64,000 nucleotides of DNA, taken from the NCBI RefSeq assembly GCF_024345225.1, contig NZ_BROD01000001.1, positions 2,428,362 through 2,492,361 of the forward strand, given 5' to 3'. The position numbers and the translations under genes were made by a program. The notes under the pieces were generated by a model. The model did no database searches. It had not been told where the DNA came from and was given only the letters and a program-made list of their open reading frames with translations. This DNA is from Clostridium sp. TW13 (GTDB taxonomy: Bacteria; Bacillota; Clostridia; Clostridiales; Clostridiaceae). Of this stretch, positions 1-9,062 are shown piece after piece. Positions within the stretch are counted from its first letter, which is position 1. Every line of letters begins with the position of its first letter.

Positions 1-934
1 TTCTTATTCTTGGATCAACTACAGTATATAAAATATCTGTCAAAAAAAGAACAATTAAATATAAAATTGTAGTTAATAGTGTTTGTCCCATTATCATAGG
101 TACATCTCTACCTGTAACTGCATCTACAAAATATTGACCAGCTCCTGGTATTGAGTATACTCTTTCAATAAAAAATGATCCTGTAATTACAAATGCTATT
201 GTCAATGGAAGATTTGTAACTATTGGAAGAAAAGAGTTTCTGAATACATGTCTACTTATTACTTGTACTCTAGATAATCCTTTTGATTTTGCTGTCAATA
301 CATAATCTTGACTTATATTATCAAGCATTGAAGTTTTCATAAGTCTAGCATAACCTGCTATATACGCAAACGCTCCTGCTAATGTAGGAAGCACTGTGTA
401 CTTAAAACCTGATATAAATGACATTCCTTTTGTAGGCCATCCTATTATAGGAAAATAGTTTCCTGCTAATGTAATCTGCAAAATAAGAGCTATAACCAAA
501 GATGGTACTGATACAAATATCATAGCTATTGTTACTATACCATAATCCACCCAAGTTCCTCTCTTTACAGCTGCAATAACTCCAAGAATTAGTCCTATCC
601 CAATTCCAAGAATAATTTGTTGAATACCTAATCTAGCTGATATAGGTGCCTTTTCCTTCATTACACTTTGAATTGTTTGCCCTGGATATACTATAGATTG
701 CCCAAAATCGAATCTTGTAATTATTCCTTGCATAGATTTAAGATATCTTTCAAAAACAGGTTTATCATAACCATATTTTTTATACATTTCTGCCCTTATA
801 TTTGGTGGTAATTTTGAAACTTTCTCTGTTAACGGATCTCCTGGTACTGCTGCTAAAAGAAAAAATGTAGCTGTCATTATTATAAATAATGTAACAATCA
901 TTGCACAAGCTCTTTTAATTAAATACCTTAACAT
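1..934 (-). CDS. oppB: Oligopeptide ABC transporter permease (OppB-like), 3' end cut by window edge
   Basis: This is an inner-membrane permease of a peptide ABC importer. The 311 visible codons show an N-terminal membrane helix, a periplasmic region containing AVPGDP, then several hydrophobic segments. A cytoplasmic coupling loop (LTAKSKGLS) corresponds to the EAA loop of binding-protein-dependent permeases. The visible part ends DPRIR, close to the usual OppB C-terminus, so only a few residues should be missing. The ATG at 934 is preceded by GGGAG. It lies 84 bases downstream of oppA on the same strand and is probably co-transcribed, with a hairpin between the genes. The oppC, oppD and oppF genes would lie outside the window. 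OppB and DppB cannot be separated by eye. Confidence 0.93.
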   Translation of the reverse strand, partial: MLRYLIKRACAMIVTLFIIMTATFFLLAAVPGDPLTEKVSKLPPNIRAEMYKKYGYDKPVFERYLKSMQGIITRFDFGQSIVYPGQTIQSVMKEKAPISARLGIQQIILGIGIGLILGVIAAVKRGTWVDYGIVTIAMIFVSVPSLVIALILQITLAGNYFPIIGWPTKGMSFISGFKYTVLPTLAGAFAYIAGYARLMKTSMLDNISQDYVLTAKSKGLSRVQVISRHVFRNSFLPIVTNLPLTIAFVITGSFFIERVYSIPGAGQYFVDAVTGRDVPMIMGQTLLTTILYLIVLFLTDILYTVVDPRIR

Positions 935-960
935 TTTTTGCCACTCTCCCTTCATTTTTA

Positions 961-990
961 AAATGCACACCAGCTATCTGATGTGCATTT
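961..990 (-). other. Intercistronic hairpin between oppA and oppB
   Basis: The 9-bp arms AAATGCACA and TGTGCATTT, with an inner CAG/CTG pairing, form a stem-loop just after the oppA stop. On the minus strand the following bases (TTAAAAATG) are a poor U-tract. It therefore looks like a partial terminator or an mRNA-stabilising structure that keeps binding protein more abundant than permease, a common arrangement in ABC importers. The structure is seen; the role is inferred. Confidence 0.7.
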
Positions 991-1018
991 CCATAAGAAT
1001 ATCCTCTATATATAAATT

Positions 1019-2737
1019 TTATTCTTTTCCTGAAATGTAAGCCCATCTCCACTCATAAAGTGAGCCGAACATTGGCATTTCAAAATCTTTAACATAATTT
1101 TGCATGAATGTTCTCTTATCTCTATAATCAACAGGAACTACACCATAATCTTCTGTAATTAGCTTCTTTTCAGCTGTTGCAAAGATATCTTTTCTCTTAG
1201 CTTGATCTGTAACTCCAGCTAAAGAATCTACTATCTTATTGTAATCCTCATTGCTATATCCACCAGTGTATGGTTGCATATCTGGATTTGAGAACAAATC
1301 TATAAATGTCATAGGATCATTGTAGTCACCATGCCAACCTTGTAGAGTTAAATCATATTTATAAGCTTTTAAATCATTATAGTATAATTTGCTTTCTCCA
1401 TAAACCTTTAAGTCTATTGTAACTCCTAAATTCTTTTGAAGTTCTTGTTGCCACCATTCTGCTGATTGCTTTTGTAAAGAAGTTGCTCCATAAACTAAAT
1501 ATGTTAAATGGATATCCTTTAAGTTATCCTTGTCCTTACCAAGTTCTTTTAAACCTTCATGTAAAAGTTTTTGGATTTCCTGTGGTTTACCTGCATACTT
1601 AGAAACTTCATCTTTAAGAGGTTCTGGAACTATACTTCTATATTCTTTATCTCCTAAACTTAATGTTGTTGGAACTACTCCATACGCTGGTGTATATCTT
1701 CCAAATACGTCCTTTAAGTAATTTTCTCTATTAATTGACATAGCAAAAGCTTTTCTTACTTTTACATTTGATAAAATACCACTTGGAGCATTCTTTAAAT
1801 TGAATGATAAGTAATCAGTAGATGGATCCCCAGCCTTTATTGCCTTAAATTTACCTTGTTCTGCTTCCTTAGTCCATTTATCAAGATACTCTGTAGTTGA
1901 ACCTGTTACATCTAATTGTTTTGCTTCAAACATTTGTGCTTGAGTTGAGAACTCTTTAATGTTTGTACTATTAACAGTTTCTATAAAAACATTCTTTGCA
2001 TCCCAGTAATCAGGGTTCTTTACAAGCTTTATACTATTATTTTTATTCCATTCAGAAATCTTATATGGTCCACAGTATACTTGTTTTGTTATATCTGTTT
2101 CGTAATTTTCTCCACCTTTTTCTATAACATCAAGTCTTACTGGCATAAAGCATTGATATGCTATCTTACTTAAGAATGTAGGATCAGCTTTCGCTAGCTT
2201 TATTTCTAAAGTTTTATCATCTTTAGCTGTAACCCCAACATCTTCTGCCTTCGCCTTTCCTTGATTATAAGCTTGTCCATTAACTATATTATATGCGAAG
2301 AAAGCATATGGAAAAGCTTTTTTCTGATCTAATATTCTTATTATTGAATCTTTAAATTGTTGAGCTGTAACCGGCTTTCCATCTGACCATTTGTAATCTC
2401 TTAATTTGAATGTGTATGTCAAACCATCTGTAGATACTTCATGCTTTTCAGCACCAGCGTCAACTAATTTATCTTGTCCTCCAGTATTTTGAATTCTTAA
2501 AAGACCTTCTTGTACTGCACCAATGATAGTAGCTGAATCTGTATCAGAACAATTATTAGTGTCTAATGTTTGAGGATCAAAATAGATTATATTTAGTTCT
2601 TGCTTTGAGTCCTTCTTATCACTAGCTGAATTTCCTTGTGAATTGCTATTTGAGTCTCCACAACCCACTAAACCTACAGCTGTTGTTGTTAGCATAGCTG
2701 CTGCTAAAATTGATGCTAACCATCTTTTCTTTTTCAT
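1019..2737 (-). CDS. oppA: Oligopeptide-binding lipoprotein (OppA-like, SBP family 5)
   Basis: This is the extracellular substrate-binding lipoprotein of the peptide importer. The signal peptide ends in the lipobox LVGC, with Cys26 as the lipidated residue, followed by a Ser/Asn-rich linker. The 572-residue length is normal for SBP_bac_5 proteins. Typical family segments are seen: DPQTLD near the N-terminus, FKLRDYKWSDGKPVTAQQF, NPDYWD, and LTLQGWHGDYNDPMTF near the C-terminus. The ATG is preceded by a strong AAGGGGGC site. The gene is first in the operon and has its own promoter with an overlapping palindrome at about 2776-2823. Substrate range cannot be read from the sequence. Confidence 0.94.
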   Translation of the reverse strand: MKKKRWLASILAAAMLTTTAVGLVGCGDSNSNSQGNSASDKKDSKQELNIIYFDPQTLDTNNCSDTDSATIIGAVQEGLLRIQNTGGQDKLVDAGAEKHEVSTDGLTYTFKLRDYKWSDGKPVTAQQFKDSIIRILDQKKAFPYAFFAYNIVNGQAYNQGKAKAEDVGVTAKDDKTLEIKLAKADPTFLSKIAYQCFMPVRLDVIEKGGENYETDITKQVYCGPYKISEWNKNNSIKLVKNPDYWDAKNVFIETVNSTNIKEFSTQAQMFEAKQLDVTGSTTEYLDKWTKEAEQGKFKAIKAGDPSTDYLSFNLKNAPSGILSNVKVRKAFAMSINRENYLKDVFGRYTPAYGVVPTTLSLGDKEYRSIVPEPLKDEVSKYAGKPQEIQKLLHEGLKELGKDKDNLKDIHLTYLVYGATSLQKQSAEWWQQELQKNLGVTIDLKVYGESKLYYNDLKAYKYDLTLQGWHGDYNDPMTFIDLFSNPDMQPYTGGYSNEDYNKIVDSLAGVTDQAKRKDIFATAEKKLITEDYGVVPVDYRDKRTFMQNYVKDFEMPMFGSLYEWRWAYISGKE

Positions 2738-2775
2738 AAATATTGCCCCCTTAGATTAATTTATTATATATTTTC

Positions 2776-2823
2776 ATAGAAACATATTAATGTTTCTATA
2801 TTAAAAACACTTCATTTTGTAAA
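2776..2823 (-). promoter_or_regulatory. oppA promoter with palindrome over the -10
   Basis: On the minus strand TTTACA (2818-2823) and TATAGA (2795-2800) are separated by exactly 17 bases. A near-perfect palindrome with 10-bp arms and a 4-base centre (2776-2799) covers the -10 and the expected start site. This layout suggests an operator. The regulator is unknown. Confidence 0.6.
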
Positions 2824-3221
2824 AATGTTATTTTATTAATTGTTAACTTTTCATTGTATCGGACAGTAATTTGCTAATTTATTGTTTTAACTTATCTAGG
2901 TTTATCTATTTGCTTTATTCGAATAAATTAATTTATTAATTTATTATATGTTAATCAGTATATATTCATTTCTTGTTTTTGTCAATATTTTTTTTGCAAT
3001 TAATTCATATTTTTCTAATATTATTTTCTTTTTTTTCAAAAATACTAGTTCAAATATATGGAATGAATAATATTAAGGTCAAAATGGTATCAATTATTAA
3101 TCCCTACATAAAACTTGTAAAACAAAATGTTCTAAATGTTTATAATATTTTAAATATACATAAAATGCTACTTTACATAAAAACATGCTGCAAGAATAGA
3201 ATCTAATAACATTTTTTAGAA
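2824..3221. other. AT-rich gap upstream of oppA
   Basis: About 400 bases without a convincing gene. A 77-codon reading frame on the plus strand has no ribosome binding site and an unstructured Ile/Asn/Lys composition. No clear terminator follows the 522-residue membrane protein gene that starts at 4790 and ends at 3222. Confidence 0.5.
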
Positions 3222-4790
3222 TTATAACTGTATATATGAAACAAAAAATGTTGCAGTTAAAACAGTATCAATTGCTACCCCTTCAATAAAGCTTATGATT
3301 GAAAGTTGGTCTAAATCCTTTGTATATTTTATATAAGCATAAGTGCCACATAGTATACTAATTAAAGCTAATAAAAAAACACCTATTATTGGACTCTCTA
3401 TTACGTTCGGTAACTTTGCCATTCCCTTGCTATAAACAACATTGTATATTGTAAATATTTTTATCAGTGAAACTACTGCATAGCTTATAATATAGTATGG
3501 TTTCTTATATTTATCATAATATCTATCTAAAAAAGCAAATATCATTATTGCCATTAATATAATTCCTGCAATAATCCACTTTATTCCCATAAGCACACCG
3601 CTTAATATGGAAGTTATTACTTTACTTGTGGTGTAATCCCTTGAAAGTATTTTTTCCTCGTTTCTATCTATATTATTTGCCTTTATAAATTCATCATTAC
3701 TTGCTGTAATATATAAGGTTTTCTTATTTCCATTAATATTTCTAAAAACCACAGTATCGCCATTTATATCTGGGACTTGTGAAAACCCCATATTCTTGCT
3801 GACACTTGCCATATTTTTCACCACATTATCTTTAAGAGTCAGTTCCACAACTTGTGATTCAGACTTTTCTTCAACATCAGACATCTTATTTACTACCATC
3901 AAAAATCTGACATCATTAATATATGGTATAGTCACTACACTATTAAATGTAGTAATATCTTGATATTGAAAATCTGCCCTATCCACCACTTTATCTGTAT
4001 TTAAATCATAAGTAATCTTTAATACAGTTCCATCTACTCCCCTCTGTAACAATACATACATAAACTTTCCATCTGCATTTATATTTAAATCACTATAAAC
4101 TGTTTTACCGTCATTCGTAAATCTCGCTATATTACTCTTAATATTTATCTTTCCATTTTTTATTGTTATATAAGATAAGCGATAATCATGAAAACTCGTA
4201 ATAATATAGCCATCCTTTGTTTTAATAGCTCCTACTATATCAGAAGGGACATTTACCTCTATACTCTTATTTTCCTTTACATTCTTAATTTGAAGTTTGT
4301 CCTTATATTCTAATAGCATCTCCTGAGAATTAAGCGTTTTTATAGATTGAACACCTATCTCAACAATTTTCTTAATGTCATTTAGGTTTTCATCTAGCAC
4401 ATGAGTTTCCATATATTTTTCACTATTTTTTGTCTTTATCCAAGAAACATAAATACTTTTACCATCTGTAGCAAGATTTAAATTTATAATAAAATCATCT
4501 TCTGTTCTAATAGTTGAATTTTTAATTACTTTTCCTAGTTTATCTATCAATAGTACCTTAACATTCTCTTTTTCATTGTAAACAACAATATTCTTATCAT
4601 TAAACTTAAGTACCTTAGCCTTATCTATATCTATTCCCTCAGCTATTTTTACTGCTTTAGCCCATTTTTCTGATGGTGCAGTTCTAAAGTAACTATGATA
4701 CATATCGTAAACTAAATATATTGAACAAATGAAGAGTAAAAGAAAAACTCCTCTCAGTATCCATCTTGCCTTGCTTGCTTTGTTTTTCAT
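3222..4790 (-). CDS. Unknown membrane protein with large extracytoplasmic domain
   Basis: I do not recognise this 522-residue protein. One N-terminal membrane helix (about residues 12-27) is followed by some 370 hydrophilic residues. These contain repeated beta-strand-like stretches (for example DGKSIYVSW, DGKFMYVLLQRG, NGDTVVFRN), as in a propeller-type repeat domain. The C-terminus has about four membrane helices (roughly 403-425, 433-455, 466-486 and 498-520). This suggests a sensor or anchoring protein with its repeat domain outside the cell. AGGGGG precedes the ATG. It stands alone between the opp genes and the next operon, with no partner that hints at function. Confidence 0.85.
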   Translation of the reverse strand: MKNKASKARWILRGVFLLLFICSIYLVYDMYHSYFRTAPSEKWAKAVKIAEGIDIDKAKVLKFNDKNIVVYNEKENVKVLLIDKLGKVIKNSTIRTEDDFIINLNLATDGKSIYVSWIKTKNSEKYMETHVLDENLNDIKKIVEIGVQSIKTLNSQEMLLEYKDKLQIKNVKENKSIEVNVPSDIVGAIKTKDGYIITSFHDYRLSYITIKNGKINIKSNIARFTNDGKTVYSDLNINADGKFMYVLLQRGVDGTVLKITYDLNTDKVVDRADFQYQDITTFNSVVTIPYINDVRFLMVVNKMSDVEEKSESQVVELTLKDNVVKNMASVSKNMGFSQVPDINGDTVVFRNINGNKKTLYITASNDEFIKANNIDRNEEKILSRDYTTSKVITSILSGVLMGIKWIIAGIILMAIMIFAFLDRYYDKYKKPYYIISYAVVSLIKIFTIYNVVYSKGMAKLPNVIESPIIGVFLLALISILCGTYAYIKYTKDLDQLSIISFIEGVAIDTVLTATFFVSYIQL

Positions 4791-5041
4791 ATTCTGTCCC
4801 CCTAATTCTTTAGATGTAATTATAGAAATTCATTTTATTAATTTTTCATCTATACATATAATAATTTATATAATATAAAAGTAACTTAAAATTTACTTGC
4901 AACATATACATAATTGTACCATATTTTTTATACTTTTTACATTTACTAGATAAATCTGTTAAAGTAAAAATTTTTGCCCTCATGAAAACGTTTTGTGTTG
5001 TTATAATTTAATTATTCCTTCCTAATTTTATTAATTCACAA
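4791..5041. other. AT-rich upstream region of the membrane protein gene
   Basis: No reading frame or clear structure was seen. This presumably holds the promoter for the minus-strand gene starting at 4790, but I could not pick one with confidence. Confidence 0.4.
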
Positions 5042-5090
5042 AGAAAAAAAGAAGTTTATTGTTTTGTTTTACATCATCACAATAAACTTC
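5042..5090 (-). terminator. Rho-independent terminator
   Basis: The 12-bp arms GAAGTTTATTGT and ACAATAAACTTC are followed on the minus strand by a run of T residues. It lies 46 bases after the stop of the gene ending at 5136. Confidence 0.9.
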
Positions 5091-5135
5091 TTCTAAAATT
5101 TAATTATTTTATGTTATAAAAGCTATAAGTTCATA

Positions 5136-5549
5136 CTACATATCAACTTGTTCAATTTCAATTTCGAAAGCTCCACAATTAGCACAAACTATTACACTTA
5201 CTAGAAAACTATTATCAAGCTTTCCAAGCCTAACTAGTCTGCCATAAGAATTAGGCTCATATTTCTCTGAGATGCTGCTCACTACGTATTCATTATTTTT
5301 AGTGAAGATATAAAAATGGCATTCTAAAAAACCGTAGTACTTCTCTTTAGCAGAATCCTCTTTGATACAAACATCACAAGGGTCTTTATAATATTGTCTT
5401 GTAAATCCTACTTCTTTACTTTCACTTAGTAGATTTAAAATTTTATGTAAATCAATCCCTTGAACCTCTATTTGATCATCTCCAATAAGATATTGGAACT
5501 TTTCTTCATTTAACTCATATGTTTTTCCTTCAAAATCAAATTTATACAT
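5136..5549 (-). CDS. Conserved clostridial CxxC protein (DUF3785-like)
   Basis: This 137-residue soluble protein of unknown function resembles the clostridial DUF3785 family as I remember it. It has two CxxC pairs: CDVC at about residue 58 and CANC near the C-terminus. These could form a zinc site. The N-terminus (MYKFDFEGKTYEL) looks like a small beta domain. GAGGTG precedes the ATG. It is followed by its own terminator and lies 59 bases downstream of thiE on the same strand. Nothing in the sequence assigns a reaction. Confidence 0.8.
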   Translation of the reverse strand: MYKFDFEGKTYELNEEKFQYLIGDDQIEVQGIDLHKILNLLSESKEVGFTRQYYKDPCDVCIKEDSAKEKYYGFLECHFYIFTKNNEYVVSSISEKYEPNSYGRLVRLGKLDNSFLVSVIVCANCGAFEIEIEQVDM

Positions 5550-5608
5550 TACTATTCACCTCAAGCATATTATACAGTTTTACTAAATATAAATAAATAT
5601 AAAAAGCT

Positions 5609-6250
5609 CTATTTTTTATTTTTTTCCAATCTTTCTTTGATTATTTCACAAAATTTCTCTGAAACTCCTTTAGGATCTTTGGATGAATACACTGCAGAAA
5701 TCACGCAAACCCCATCATAATCTAGATCTATTTCTTTTACATTCTCTAGATTAATACCTCCAATTAGTACTACAGGAATATTTAAGTTTCTTTTTATTGC
5801 TTTAAACTCTTCTATATCAGCATACTCAGCATCTGCTTTTGATTGAGTTGGGAACATAGCACCAAAACCAATATAATCTGCGCCATTTTCGTATGCAATC
5901 TTAGCTTGCTCAAAGGTCTTTGCTGAAATACCTATTATTTTTCCTTCTCCAAGTTGTTTCTTTGCTTTAATTATAGATTCATCTCCTTGACCAAGATGCA
6001 CACCATCTGCCCCTACTGCTTTAGCAATATCTATATAGTCATTAATTATTAAAAGCACACCATGCTCATCACATAAATCCTTTAATTTCTTTGCTTCTTC
6101 TAACATAACTTTATAAGGCTTATGCTTTTCTCTATATTGGACCACAGTAGCTCCACCTAATATAGATTCCCTAGTTGTATCTATAATGTTATCTCCACCA
6201 TCTGTTATTATATAAAAACTATAATCAATTTTTTTCTTATCTAATGACAT
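5609..6250 (-). CDS. thiE: Thiamine-phosphate synthase
   Basis: It joins hydroxymethylpyrimidine diphosphate and the thiazole phosphate carboxylate to give thiamine phosphate. The 213 residues have the TIM-barrel signatures of the family: QYREK early, GVHLGQGD in the middle, GFGAMFPTQSK for phosphate and pyrophosphate binding, and VVLIGGI near the end. AAGGAG precedes the ATG. No other thiamine genes are adjacent and I saw no TPP riboswitch upstream, so it may be transcribed alone or with the downstream CxxC gene. Confidence 0.95.
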   Translation of the reverse strand: MSLDKKKIDYSFYIITDGGDNIIDTTRESILGGATVVQYREKHKPYKVMLEEAKKLKDLCDEHGVLLIINDYIDIAKAVGADGVHLGQGDESIIKAKKQLGEGKIIGISAKTFEQAKIAYENGADYIGFGAMFPTQSKADAEYADIEEFKAIKRNLNIPVVLIGGINLENVKEIDLDYDGVCVISAVYSSKDPKGVSEKFCEIIKERLEKNKK

Positions 6251-6360
6251 ATTTAATTCTCCTTAAATATAATTTTATTTATATCTCTATTTTAAATCCT
6301 AATACAAAAAAACTCCAGTATTTCTCCAAAACAAAAAAATCCCTTCCTTATTATATAGAT

Positions 6361-6389
6361 AAAAAAAAGGACGGGCAGTTACACCCGTC
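6361..6389 (-). terminator. Terminator of the glnB-glnA-nitR operon
   Basis: GACGGG and CCCGTC arms with a short loop are followed on the minus strand by CCTTTTTTTT. It lies 43 bases after the nitR stop. Confidence 0.92.
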
Positions 6390-6431
6390 AATGAAAGGAA
6401 ATTAAATTTATTTGTGGGGTTATTTTCCATC

Positions 6432-6992
6432 TTAAAAATCACTTAAAAGAATTTTCTCAGCAATTTCACTCATCTTATGTCCACTATCCATACTAATCTT
6501 TTGTATATATCTAAAAGCTTCCATTTCTGAAAGACCTTTATTCAACATCAAAATTCCTTTAGCCTTATCAATAAGCTTTCTTTCTTCCATCTTATTTTCT
6601 AACTTTTCAACCTGTTCTCTTAATTTCAAAATCTTCCTTTTACTCTGAAAAATCAAATCCACGGCATTAATAAGTACAGGTTTTGAAATTGGGCTATTAA
6701 TACAATATACATCCATTTCTTCTTTGATGTAAGAACGATATAATTCATTCACAACCACTAGAAAACTACATTGATCTGCTAAAGCATCATAAATATCCAA
6801 TACCGTCATATCCGGCATTTTATAACTTGTAACAACTAATTCTGGTGCATACTGAATGGCTTTTCTTATAAGTTCACCACCAGTATTACATATACTTAAC
6901 ACATCATAGCCTTCGTCACACAGCATAATTTTAACTTTTTGTGCTGTTTCTACATTACTTAGTGCTACTATTACTCCCCTTTGAATATTCAT
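6432..6992 (-). CDS. nitR: ANTAR-domain RNA-binding antiterminator with pseudo-receiver (NitR-like)
   Basis: The 186 residues have a receiver-like fold (1-115), a coiled-coil linker with KLREQVEKLENKMEERK, and a C-terminal ANTAR domain (IDKAKGILMLNKGLSEMEAF, then HKMSEIAEKILL). ANTAR domains bind paired hexaloop hairpins in leader RNAs and prevent termination. The receiver lacks its phosphorylation site: the usual Asp is Ser56 (VVTSYKMP), and the N-terminal acidic pair is absent (VIVALSN). Phosphorylation is therefore unlikely. It lies 15 bases after glnA, as in the glnA-nitR pair described for Clostridium saccharobutylicum. Its probable RNA targets are the leaders at 8369-8414 and 9063-9107. 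Confidence 0.9.
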   Translation of the reverse strand: MNIQRGVIVALSNVETAQKVKIMLCDEGYDVLSICNTGGELIRKAIQYAPELVVTSYKMPDMTVLDIYDALADQCSFLVVVNELYRSYIKEEMDVYCINSPISKPVLINAVDLIFQSKRKILKLREQVEKLENKMEERKLIDKAKGILMLNKGLSEMEAFRYIQKISMDSGHKMSEIAEKILLSDF

Positions 6993-7007
6993 AGCAACCG
7001 CTCCATC

Positions 7008-8339
7008 CTAATATTTTTTCAAGTAATTGTCTATTTCCCATTGGCTAATCTGAGTTCTATATTGATCCCATTCTAGTTGTTTAGCTTTTACATAATTATT
7101 AAAAATATGCGTACCTAAAGTTTCTTTTACTAATTCACTCTGTTTCATATAATTTATAGCTTCTTCCAAGCTACTTGGTAAATTTTCAATTCCTAATTCT
7201 AATCTCTCTTCTTCTGACATTTCAAAAATATTTTTTTCAGTACTATTTGGTACTTGTAACTTATTTTTAATTCCATCTAATCCTGCCTTCAACAAACAAG
7301 CTAGTGTCAAATATGGATTTGCACTTGGATCTGGACATCTTAATTCAATTCTGGTTCCAGCTCCTCTTGCTGCAGGCACTCTAATTAACGGACTTCTATT
7401 TTTTGCTGACCATGCTATATATACAGGCGCTTCGTATCCTGCTACCAATCTTTTATAAGAATTTACTATAGGATTTGTTATAGCTGCCATAGCTTTAATA
7501 TGTTTCATTAAGCCTGCTATGAAATAATATGCAGTCTCACTCAAACCTAACTTATCACTTTCATCAACGAAAGCATTTTTTCCATCTTTGTTTAAAGACA
7601 TATTTATATGCATTCCAGAACCGTTAATTCCTAATATAGGCTTAGGCATAAAGGTTGCATATAAGCCATGCCTTTGAGCTATTGCCTTTACTACTAATTT
7701 AAATGTCATTATATTATCAGCTGTAGTTAATGCATCACTATACTTAAAATCAATTTCATTTTGACCTGGAGCCACTTCATGATGAGATGCTTCTATCTCA
7801 AATCCCATCTCTTCAAGCATTAAACTCATGTCCCTTCTTGCATTCTCCCCTAAATCTACAGGTCCTAAATCAAAATAGCCCCCTTGATCTTGCGTTTCTA
7901 ACTTAGGCTGACCTTTATCATCAGTTTCAAATAAGAAGAATTCACACTCTGGTCCTACATTTAATGTATATCCAAGTTCCTCTGCTTCCTTTATAACATC
8001 TTTAAGAACATTTCTTGGATCACCAAGAAACGGTGTTCCATCTGGACTGTATACATCACAAATTAATCTTGCAACCTTACCTTGCTGTGGTCTCCATGGA
8101 AAAATCACGAAGCTATCTAAATCTGGTCTTAAATACATGTCTGACTCTTCAATTCTTACAAAACCCTCTATTGATGAACCATCAAACATACACTCATTGT
8201 TTAATGCTTTTTGAAGTTGCTTATCTGTTATTGCCACATTTTTAAGTGCCCCAAAAATATCTGTGAACTGTAACCTTATAAACTTGACTCCATTATCTTC
8301 AACTAAATTTATTATATCTTGCTTAGAATATTTACTCAT
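7008..8339 (-). CDS. glnA: Glutamine synthetase, type I
   Basis: It makes glutamine from glutamate, ammonia and ATP. The 443 residues fit the GSI-alpha length. Recognisable segments are [18 protein letters not shown], the metal and ATP region [26 protein letters not shown], and [11 protein letters not shown]. There is no adenylylation-site insertion typical of GSI-beta enzymes. I start the gene at ATG 8339, preceded by GGGAG. The longer frame from a GTG at 8375 would begin inside the leader terminator. The gene is the second of glnB-glnA-nitR and also has its own promoter and attenuator-like leader. Confidence 0.97.
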   Translation of the reverse strand: MSKYSKQDIINLVEDNGVKFIRLQFTDIFGALKNVAITDKQLQKALNNECMFDGSSIEGFVRIEESDMYLRPDLDSFVIFPWRPQQGKVARLICDVYSPDGTPFLGDPRNVLKDVIKEAEELGYTLNVGPECEFFLFETDDKGQPKLETQDQGGYFDLGPVDLGENARRDMSLMLEEMGFEIEASHHEVAPGQNEIDFKYSDALTTADNIMTFKLVVKAIAQRHGLYATFMPKPILGINGSGMHINMSLNKDGKNAFVDESDKLGLSETAYYFIAGLMKHIKAMAAITNPIVNSYKRLVAGYEAPVYIAWSAKNRSPLIRVPAARGAGTRIELRCPDPSANPYLTLACLLKAGLDGIKNKLQVPNSTEKNIFEMSEEERLELGIENLPSSLEEAINYMKQSELVKETLGTHIFNNYVKAKQLEWDQYRTQISQWEIDNYLKKY

Positions 8340-8368
8340 TGACTCACTCCCTCTATTTAGTAGAAAAA

Positions 8369-8414
8369 GACGCACAACAGAAAAATACTTTTCTATTGAA
8401 CGCCTTTGCCCAAC
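8369..8414 (-). promoter_or_regulatory. ANTAR-type antitermination leader of glnA
   Basis: On the minus strand a hairpin (8395-8414) has arms GUUGGGC and GUUCAAU around the six-base loop AAAGGC, with A at loop position 1 and G at position 4, the ANTAR hallmark. It overlaps the 5' arm of a long terminator hairpin (8369-8404, GGCGUUCAAU pairing with GUUGUGCGUC through wobbles) followed by UUUUUCU. The two structures cannot form together. The top of the terminator can form a second six-base-loop hairpin (loop AGUAUU, which lacks G4). Antitermination is inferred; the pairing was done by eye. Confidence 0.75.
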
Positions 8415-8428
8415 TTTTACTTATTTAT

Positions 8429-8457
8429 ATTCTATATTATTCATTTTAGGAAGTCAA
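8429..8457 (-). promoter_or_regulatory. glnA promoter
   Basis: TTGACT (8452-8457) and TAGAAT (8429-8434) are separated by 17 bases on the minus strand. Transcription should start near 8422, just before the antitermination hairpin. Confidence 0.75.
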
Positions 8458-8576
8458 TGAGTTCCCCATTTATATTCTTAATTTATATAAATTATTGCCC
8501 CCATTAAATCTACTAATTATTACTTCTTATTTCTTACGTATTATATATAGTTTTTATTTTACCCTCTTGAAAAATA

Positions 8577-8942
8577 TTATTTATTTTTATCTATTAGAGC
8601 ATCTGCTCCTCTTTCACCTGTACGTATTTTTACCGCATCTTGAACATCGTATATAAAAATCTTTCCGTCTCCTATTTCTCCAGTTCTTAAAACCCTTTCA
8701 GCGGCTTCGATAACTTTCTCTACAGGAACTTCACATACTACTATTTCAACCTTTATTTTAGGTAATAGTTTTTGTTCTACAGCAACACCTCTATAATACT
8801 GAATGTCACCTTTTTGCATACCACATCCCATAACTTGTGTCACAGACATTCCTGTAACACCTATCTCGTTCATGGCCTCTTTTAGTTCTTCAAACTTTGA
8901 TTTCCTAGTAAAAATATCAATCTTTGTTATTTTATAATCCAT
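8577..8942 (-). CDS. glnB: PII nitrogen signal protein without the uridylylation tyrosine
   Basis: This trimeric PII-family regulator (121 residues) senses ATP/ADP and 2-oxoglutarate and controls ammonium uptake or assimilation proteins. Family features are the T-loop region YYRG, LLPKIKVEIVV, and the C-terminal TGEIGDGKIFIYDV nucleotide-binding segment. In the T-loop the position equal to Tyr51 of E. coli GlnB is Val55 and the position equal to Ser49 is Val53. The known covalent modification sites are therefore absent and control is probably by ligand binding only. It is the first gene of the glnA-nitR operon. AAGGGGGC precedes the ATG. GlnB and GlnK cannot be told apart here. Confidence 0.93.
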   Translation of the reverse strand: MDYKITKIDIFTRKSKFEELKEAMNEIGVTGMSVTQVMGCGMQKGDIQYYRGVAVEQKLLPKIKVEIVVCEVPVEKVIEAAERVLRTGEIGDGKIFIYDVQDAVKIRTGERGADALIDKNK

Positions 8943-9062
8943 TATACAAAGCCCCCTTTTTACTACTATTATACCACAGTATTTTAAAAAACATTCTGTG
9001 CTCTACTTCTAATGTAAATTTCTCATTCTGCAGAAATGATTTGTAAAAATAATAATAAAAAA

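Noticed and set aside
2973-3206. 77-codon plus-strand gene
   Set aside because: No ribosome site, low-complexity composition and no neighbours on that strand.
8340-8375. Longer glnA start at GTG 8375
   Set aside because: It lies inside the leader terminator hairpin and adds residues not typical of the family. ATG 8339 has a good ribosome site.
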